From the NCBI GenBank assembly GCA_026120185.1, contig JANUWF010001184.1, positions 744,001-808,000 on the forward strand: a DNA stretch of 64,000 nucleotides, read 5' to 3'. The notes below the pieces were generated by a model that did no database searches, was not told where the DNA came from, and saw only the letters and a list, made by a program, of their open reading frames with translations. The position numbers and the translations under genes were made by a program. The stretch comes from Voacanga thouarsii (Eukaryota > Streptophyta > Magnoliopsida > Gentianales > Apocynaceae). Shown here piece after piece: positions 57,417 through 64,000 of this stretch. How positions within the stretch are numbered: position 1 is the stretch's first letter; each line of letters starts with the position of its first letter.

Positions 57417-57669
57417 TGTGAAACCCCAGTCAAAACCAACCTTAGAGTAAGGGGGTTGGGATGCATATCATATTTCATTGCATATTTAAATATATTTTTA
57501 TATGATTCTATGTGCATTGAATTTGTGTTTTATAGTCTAGAGGGCTTGATTATGATTATTGAGTGAGAAGGGCAAAATGGTAATTTTTGCTTGAGGTGGA
57601 AAAAGGGTGATAGCTTTAGAATTGGATAGGAAAATATTTTTAGAGGGAAAATAAGAGCAAGAGTTGTTG

Positions 57670-57724
57670 TGGTTTAGTGGTTAGAGCCTTAGAATTAATT
57701 CTTGAGGTCTTGTGTTCAAATTCC
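57670..57724 (+). promoter_or_regulatory. tRNA-like A-box/B-box pair, inner LTR-A
   Basis: TGGTTTAGTGG then TGTTCAAATTCC with the usual spacing. Confidence 0.47.
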
Positions 57725-59347
57725 ATCATGGAAGCTTTAGAATGATTAAATTTTATTTTTGCTTGGGAAGTGGAAATTTTCAGCCTTATATGCTTTGGAA
57801 TACGGTAGAGATGTTGTCCTAAGAGAGTCATGATAGAAGTATCCTAATCCTATTCTTTTGCTCTACACAAAATTCCTAAGGGGAATTCATTTTCTCTTGA
57901 TCCTTAATTTTTCCTATTTCTCAATCCATTAAGTTGTTCAATTTGTTCAAGCTAATTTTATTCTAGAAAAATTCCAGCAATGTGCTGTGGCTTTGAAGGT
58001 TCAAAATGTCTTAGAGAAAGACATCTTATGGACCGAAACCATGGAAGAGGAGGAAGGATTTCAAGTGAATTAATTTCCCTAGTGAACTTTCTAAAACTTC
58101 ACTTTAGCTAGGTTCATTTTCCTTTATGCATTGAACTGAAATTTTCCAGCTTCTTGTGCCTTCAAGGTGTCGAAATTCTTAGCCATTATTTCCTCTCAAA
58201 TGCTGCCAAAAAATGGCCCTTTTGATCAGCTTGGAACCTGAATTTTTTTGGCCATTTTCGGGCTGCACAAAGGTGGTGCAAAACTAGGAAAATTCCTGGG
58301 CAAATTCACAGCCTTAGAGGTCCGAAACCAAGCTGTTTTCTTTCAGTTTTTGTTTAGCATCTTAGCCATGTTTTTCCTCCATAAAGAAGACTGGAAACCA
58401 GCCTTGAAAGACCGCTGAAATATCCTTCAAACTCCCTGTAACCTGGCTGGAAAATGGCAGCCGAAACTGCCTAGAAAAATTCCAGCAATATCGAAAATCC
58501 TGTGCAGTAATTTTCCAGCTTTGTTTCCTAATTCAGCCCTGGCCAAAAATCCATCTTTCTTCTGCAAAAACCACTCTTAAACAGCCATGATCATAACTCC
58601 ATTGTCTTCCCCAAGCTCCTGCATGAAATTCAGACATGGCTGCCCAAAAATTTTTCCAAAAAAAATTACTGCAATCATGCTTGATTAGTTACCAAAATTC
58701 CAGCCACCATAATTTAACAACATTGCATAAAATAACCCTCAAACAACCAGACATTCCCTTCACCATTATATTCCTTATTTTTTGCCACCCTTAGCTTCTT
58801 TAACCAGCTTTCATCCAGCCGAAACTCTGCACAGAAATTCGGCCATGGCAGCTTCTCAAAAGCTCTCCAATAATCAAAGATATTCTTGTTTCCAAATTTG
58901 CTTCCCAAAAATATTCTTCAAGGATTTCAACACAACTAGCCTTTCCTTTTCCTTTCAAACTAGAAAAATCATCTTCCAAAACCTCTCCAAACAATTTGGT
59001 CACTCTCTCCCTCAGAATTTCGGCCAACATTAACCAAAATTCCTCCATTCTCTTCAACCTTCAAGCACACATAGAACACCAAGAACACCTACTCCTTTAT
59101 TTTGGCTAATAATTCTCCAAATCACTCCAAGCTTCTTCTAAAAAATTCCAGATTTCATCTATTCACTGCTATGAGTCCATCCACACCGTTTTTAACATCA
59201 AACTCCCAAATCCAACTTACTCTTTTGGATAAAAAACCAGAAGTTTTGTGAAGGCTTAAGAACACCTTCATGGTAGGGTTGTTCTAACAACTTCATCTTC
59301 TCTAATCTTGATCTCTAATGAGTATATATATGAATAAACATGCTAAT

Positions 59348-59381
<34 letters not shown>

Positions 59382-60610
59382 CCGAATGGCTTCTTCTCCA
59401 ATGGCCATGCTTTCTCCATCTTCCTTAGATAGATCTAGTCATCTTGGAGTTGAGATTCATTCGAAACTCCTTCAAGGTTTTCATCAATCAAGTAAGTCTT
59501 TTTAACCCTTCTTTTAAATTCTAGATTCATGTCTCTAAGATGATGTTGATAGAAGATGAATCATGATTGGGATTTGAGTATATATTGTTGTGATGAGTTG
59601 AGAGTGAAGCATGAGTACATGATGGAGATAGGATTTATGCATGAAGGGATTATCTTGGTTGATTGTATGATGTTTTGAGGTTTAATGCATGTCTTCATGA
59701 TCAAGTATGCTAGAGATTATATCATCTATGATGAATAGGATTTATATTCTTGTGTGATTATTAAAGCCATGATTATATTTATGCTAGTAAAGGTTAGATC
59801 ATGCCTTAGTAAGTCTAGATATATGCTTATATGCATAATTTGGATGAGTTGAAGAATTGAAGGATTGTATATGTTCGTGTTTGTAGTTAGCTATAGAAAT
59901 GTGATCATGACCTAGTTGTCTATAAGCTAATTTTTATTTCATGAATAAAATATTTCATAATATGATTTTGCTAATAATTTCGAAAAACCCTAGGAAGGGG
60001 GTAGATTTGGATTATTATATATAATGAGGATATTTTAGTCAAATATATAATAGCTTTTGCTAGAAAAATAATATATATATATGTGTAGATATTATATAAA
60101 ATAATGAAATCAACTAAAGTTTTTTATGGAAATAATCATAATTAATGAAATATTTATTACTAAAAATTTAAGTATTATCTTTTAATCAAAACCCATTAAA
60201 AATTTATTTATTATTTTTCAAGCAAGACTCATTAAATTTATTTTCAACTAATTTTAGTTATCAATTATATTCTAACAACTAAATTATTAATAAATCATTA
60301 TTTTACCTAATACCAACTAGGACTATTCATCAAATAAACTCTAAATTTTTCTTAGCAAGATGTAAACCATCAACTTATTAGTACTTATTTCCCAAAACCT
60401 TAATTATTTTAAATATCAAATTAGGCTTATCTTATAAACCTATTTATTTATTGTTTGGCCTTAAAGCTTGGGACACTAAGATCATGGTAGAAGTGAGTTG
60501 AGTTGTTTTAAATTGAGAAAGTGGATTTTGGCATGAGTTTGATTGTGGTTTGTATTTGCCCATGCGGGGTTAGGTCAGCTGTTGGAGACCTTATATTGTG
60601 AGCAAGAATT

Positions 60611-61129
60611 AGGTAAGCTCCTGCATTAAACCTGATTAATGTAAAATGTTTATTATGGCAAGCCAAATGTAGAGTGCATGGACACTCATTTCTGTAAGGC
60701 AATTGAGGATTGACTCCTTTCTTTTTTCAACCAAACAAATTATTTAAAAACCCATAAGCAGATTTACTCAAACTCAAAACTCTTTCCAAAACTAATTTTG
60801 ACAAAGACTTTGGATACCCTCAATTGCCATTTTCATGTGGAACTATGGTTTGTTCATTTTCCCAAGTGGGTTACATTACGTTGAGTACTCAATAAGGGTA
60901 GACTGCTAGGACTAGTCTTTGAAGGGTTAGGGTGAGTCTCTCAGTAGGTGGCCACCTCTGAGGGGTGAGTCCTTCCCAGATAAGATGTTAGACCAGTAGG
61001 TTATGCCGGTCCGAGCTAGCAGTTGTTTATTTTTCAGTCAAGTGACTGTGTTTTGCCGGAATGGACACCTGGTTGTTGTTTGGGTATAGAGAATGAGGAG
61101 TATCTTACCCGGTAGGCCGATCACCTACC
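60611..61129 (+). promoter_or_regulatory. Donor-palindrome-hairpin cassette, inner LTR-A
   Basis: TTAG|GTAAGC. Hairpin 1 is CTCTCAG with CTGAGGG, bulged T, AGG with CCT, loop TGGCCA: same shape as the TTCTGG/CCAGAA form but different bases on both arms. Hairpin 2 is GGTAGG with CCTACC around CCGATCA. Confidence 0.65.
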
Positions 61130-61699
61130 TTTTGTCAGTCTACACAAAGTGTGGCATTCTGACCGGTTATGGGGCCCAACGTGTGGTAACCCATGATCAT
61201 TTATTTTGAGTGGTTGATTTTATTGATTATGTATGGTTGGACAAGCCAAGGAACCACTCTTGCTTTTGACTAATGTTTATTGCTTGCCAGTATTTCTCTT
61301 ATAAAGATTTTATACCTTGCATTCACAAACTATTTCCACTGGACACTCAAAGCACACACGGACTTACTGAGATTTCTATCTCATCACCTTTTTACCATGA
61401 TTTCAGGTCGATCCTGCTATGGGGATGAGTAGCTAATGTTATCTGCCTTGGAAGAGAATGTTGTCATTTATTTTTATGTGTTGTTTTGGGGAGTTGAGAG
61501 TGGATAATTTTACTTATGGATTTGTTTTGGGAATTCATGGATTTGTTCTTAGATTTATTCTTGGGATGTAATAAATTTTAAGTTAAAGTATTATTTTTAT
61601 TCCACTATTTTATTTGTGTGACCTAGTTATAAAGACCCCTTGTCCTTTAGACGGGGCGACATCCCCGGCTCTGGCGGGCCTCGGTAGCAGGGTGTTACA

Positions 61700-63231
61700 T
61701 TCGGCCCTTGCATGCCATAAGAAGAAGTAGGAGTGTTGTCCTAGGAGAGACATGAAGGGAATGTCTTAATCCTATTCTTATGTCCTACAAGAATTCTTAA
61801 GGGATTCATTCCCTTTTGTTCCCTAGCTTACCTTAAATTCTTCACCAATTAAGCTTGTTCAATTTATCCAAATTCATATCTTAATTCCAGAAAATTGAAC
61901 AAGGTTTATTGACATTGGAATTTTGAAAATGGCTCTTAGAGGATAGAGTTTTGGCTGAAAATAGGGAAGTATTTAAGGAAGGTTTCCAAGAGAATTAATC
62001 TCCATGGTTGAACCTTCAAACTCCACTCCATAAGTATTCATCTTCTTCATGGTAGCAAACTGGAAATTTTCCATATTCGTGGACAGTCTAGCTTTCGAAA
62101 AATTCAACCATTTTTCTTACTCAAATGCTACCAGAAAAATGACCAACTTACTCAGCTTGAAGACTGGAATTTCTTTAACAAAACTGGACTGCACAAATTT
62201 GTACAAACCAAGAAAAATTTCTGGACAATTTTGCAGCATGGCAGGCCAACAATCAAAGCTGTTTCTTCAGCCTTTGAACCATTAATTAACCTCTGTCTTT
62301 CCTCCATAAAGAAGGCTGGAAACCAGCCTTAAAGGACCCTCCAATACCTCTCCAAACTCTCTGCAAATCGGTTAGATCATTGCAGAAAAAACTTCACAAA
62401 AATTTAAGCAAACCATTTGAATGACCAACCAAAAAAATTCCAGCCTTGCTCTGCCTTCAAGCCTTGTCCGAAAATCACTTCAAACTTCTATGAAATTAAC
62501 CTTAGTCAGCCATGAACTAAACTCCATCACCCTCCTCCACTGACCTACACGATTGGACTCCATAGCCACCCCTTGAATTCCTCCTTCAATTACTCCAATC
62601 AAGCTTAAAATTAAAGTTAAAAAATTCCAGCAATTGCTCCATGAAAACTCCCTTGGATTAAGCTTCAAACAACCAGAAATCCTCCCACTATTGCACTCCC
62701 AATTTCGGCCAACCTATAGCTCCTTCAACCCTTATACATTTCAGCAAAACCAGTCAGCCATTGTAGCTTCCAAGAGCTTCCATCAATCAAACAACATTAC
62801 CATATCTTCTACCTTGAAACACTCCATGAATTACTCCATTTGAATTTCAAACAACCAGCTTTCCCTCTTCTCCCTAATCTGAAAATCAAATTACAAGAAT
62901 TCCTCAATCATTCGACCAAAACATTCAGCCTTTCGTCCAGCTCTCTCTCCAATTCTCTCAATTTCTCCAAGAACACCAAGAACACACACTACCTTCCTTC
63001 AAGGCTAAGACCACTCAAAACACCTCCGAACCCTTCCATTAACTCCATATCACACCTACTCACTCCCTAGAGTCCATTTCTAGATTTTATAACATTAAAT
63101 ATTGAAAACAAAAATATGCTAACGGATCAAAAACCAGAATTTTCTTGAAGTCTCAAGAACACTATCAAGGTAATCAAGAATGATTTTGTTCATCTTCTTT
63201 CCCTTCAATCTTTAACATAATATACTAATAC

Positions 63232-63262
<31 letters not shown>

Positions 63263-63951
63263 GCCGAAATGGTTGCTACAACCATAGCTGTTTTTCTTCT
63301 TCCTTCTTGGACGATTCAAGCCTTCCAAGCGTGTGGATCTCCTTGAATCTTCATCGAGATAGTCATCAACCAAGTATTTCTCTTTAACCTTCTCTTTTAT
63401 TCTAAAATCATGTCTCTTAGATGTTTTTAGAAAAGGATGGAATATGATTGGGGTTTGAGTATGTGTTTATATGAAGGAGTTGAGATTGGAGCATAAGGAT
63501 GCTTTGTCATGGTTAAGTTTTATGATATTTCTTGTAGATCGATGCATGCTCTTCATGTCGTAAGTGAGTATGGATGGTTAAGCACACTAGATATTATGTC
63601 ACTTTTGGTAAATAGGGTATTATACTCTTGTTTTCATTGAAGCCATGAATATGATTATGCTTAGTAGAGATTTGACCATGTGATAGTAGGTTTGGATTTA
63701 AGCCTTTATACATGAATAGAATAGTTTGTTGATTGATGTTAGATTCTATGTTCATGATTCTTGTTAGCAATAGGAAAACAATGATCATGACCTTGTTGAT
63801 TCTAAGCCATTTTAATTGACCAATTTTATTACATTAATTAAAATTAATATCATGATTTCCTCCAAAAATTTTGAAAACCCTATGAAGTTGGATTTGGAAT
63901 ATTAAATGGGATAGTAATATTTTAGCCAAATAAATGATAATTTTTATTAAA

Positions 63952-63998
<47 letters not shown>

Positions 63999-64000
63999 AA
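61700..64000 (+). mobile_element. LTR-A, outer copy, second part, runs off the window
   Basis: It resumes CCCTTGCATGCC after the TTCGG duplication and matches 23166 onward, including the CT tract at 63236-63260 with CGGCCGAAATGG. The window ends in a (CA)n run at about 63953-63996 in the AT-rich zone, so the donor, hairpins and LTR end lie outside. Confidence 0.92.

Larger units (their letters stand above)
57417..61699 (+). mobile_element. Solo LTR-A, inner copy, complete (4283 bp)
   Basis: TGTGAAACCCC to GGGTGTTACA, flanked by TTCGG on both sides. A box 57670-57680, B box about 57713-57724, TATATATATGAATAAA near 59322 just ahead of the CT tract 59351-59378, donor-like TTAGGTAAGC (GT at 60613), palindrome 60891-60902, hairpin 1 60938-60965 and hairpin 2 61111-61129. 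It is the most diverged LTR-A copy in the 5' half; no genes. Confidence 0.95.

Noticed and set aside
1..64000. Host gene, defence system or CRISPR array
   Set aside because: No spaced identical repeats of CRISPR type, no host coding domains and no introns of a host gene were recognised on either strand; coding signal is confined to retrotransposon remnants.

Overview
The window is repeat DNA from a flowering-plant nucleus, probably a eudicot. It holds no recognisable host gene, rRNA, true tRNA or CRISPR array. Almost every base can be assigned to LTR retrotransposons nested inside one another. All coding regions are broken by stops, frameshifts and deletions, so every gene entry is a pseudogene. 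Host species cannot be named from this sequence.

Layout. A chromodomain Ty3/gypsy element (Gypsy-B; del/Tekay-like) has its 5' LTR at 321-28904, split by two insertions. The first is a complete Angela-like Ty1/copia element (Copia-A, 1644-22692, TSD CCCTC). Copia-A is itself interrupted near its 3' end by a second copia (Copia-B, 8942-20950, TSD TGGCT/TGGCA), and Copia-B carries a reversed, truncated gypsy LTR fragment (14810-17076). The second insertion is a solo gypsy LTR (22761-27039, TSD GTAAG). Gypsy-B then runs through its primer site, a small acidic ORF, integrase and chromodomain to its 3' LTR at 30713. That LTR is interrupted by a solo LTR of a third related family (31672-34961, TSD CACAC) and stops at 35033.

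From 35034 to 49789 there are two gypsy elements. A minus-strand element (Gypsy-D: LTR 35034-38802, pol/gag 47363-49789) was invaded by a plus-strand element (Gypsy-A, 38803-47362). A later deletion appears to have removed the left junction. From 49790 to 57052 are pieces of a minus-strand Athila-like element, with an LTR-less plus-strand gypsy gag-pol fragment (Gypsy-C, 52814-56078) embedded. From 57053 to the window end is another long LTR, itself split by a 4.28 kb solo LTR (57417-61699, TSD TTCGG).

Most interesting signals. Three related long-LTR families (here LTR-A about 4.1-4.3 kb, LTR-B and LTR-B2 about 3.3 kb) differ widely elsewhere but share the same ordered set of non-coding signals. 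These are a tRNA-like A-box/B-box pair near the LTR 5' end, a 5' splice-donor consensus about 1 kb before the LTR 3' end, a 12-bp palindrome, and two small hairpins whose stems show compensatory base changes between copies. A splice-acceptor-like sequence lies directly before the first ATG of both elements that keep a leader. Together they suggest a leader intron that removes hairpins and primer site from the translated RNA and leaves them only in the genomic RNA. This is inference from sequence and would be testable with RNA data. Both of these gypsy elements also carry a short acidic ORF ahead of the usual gag/pol position.
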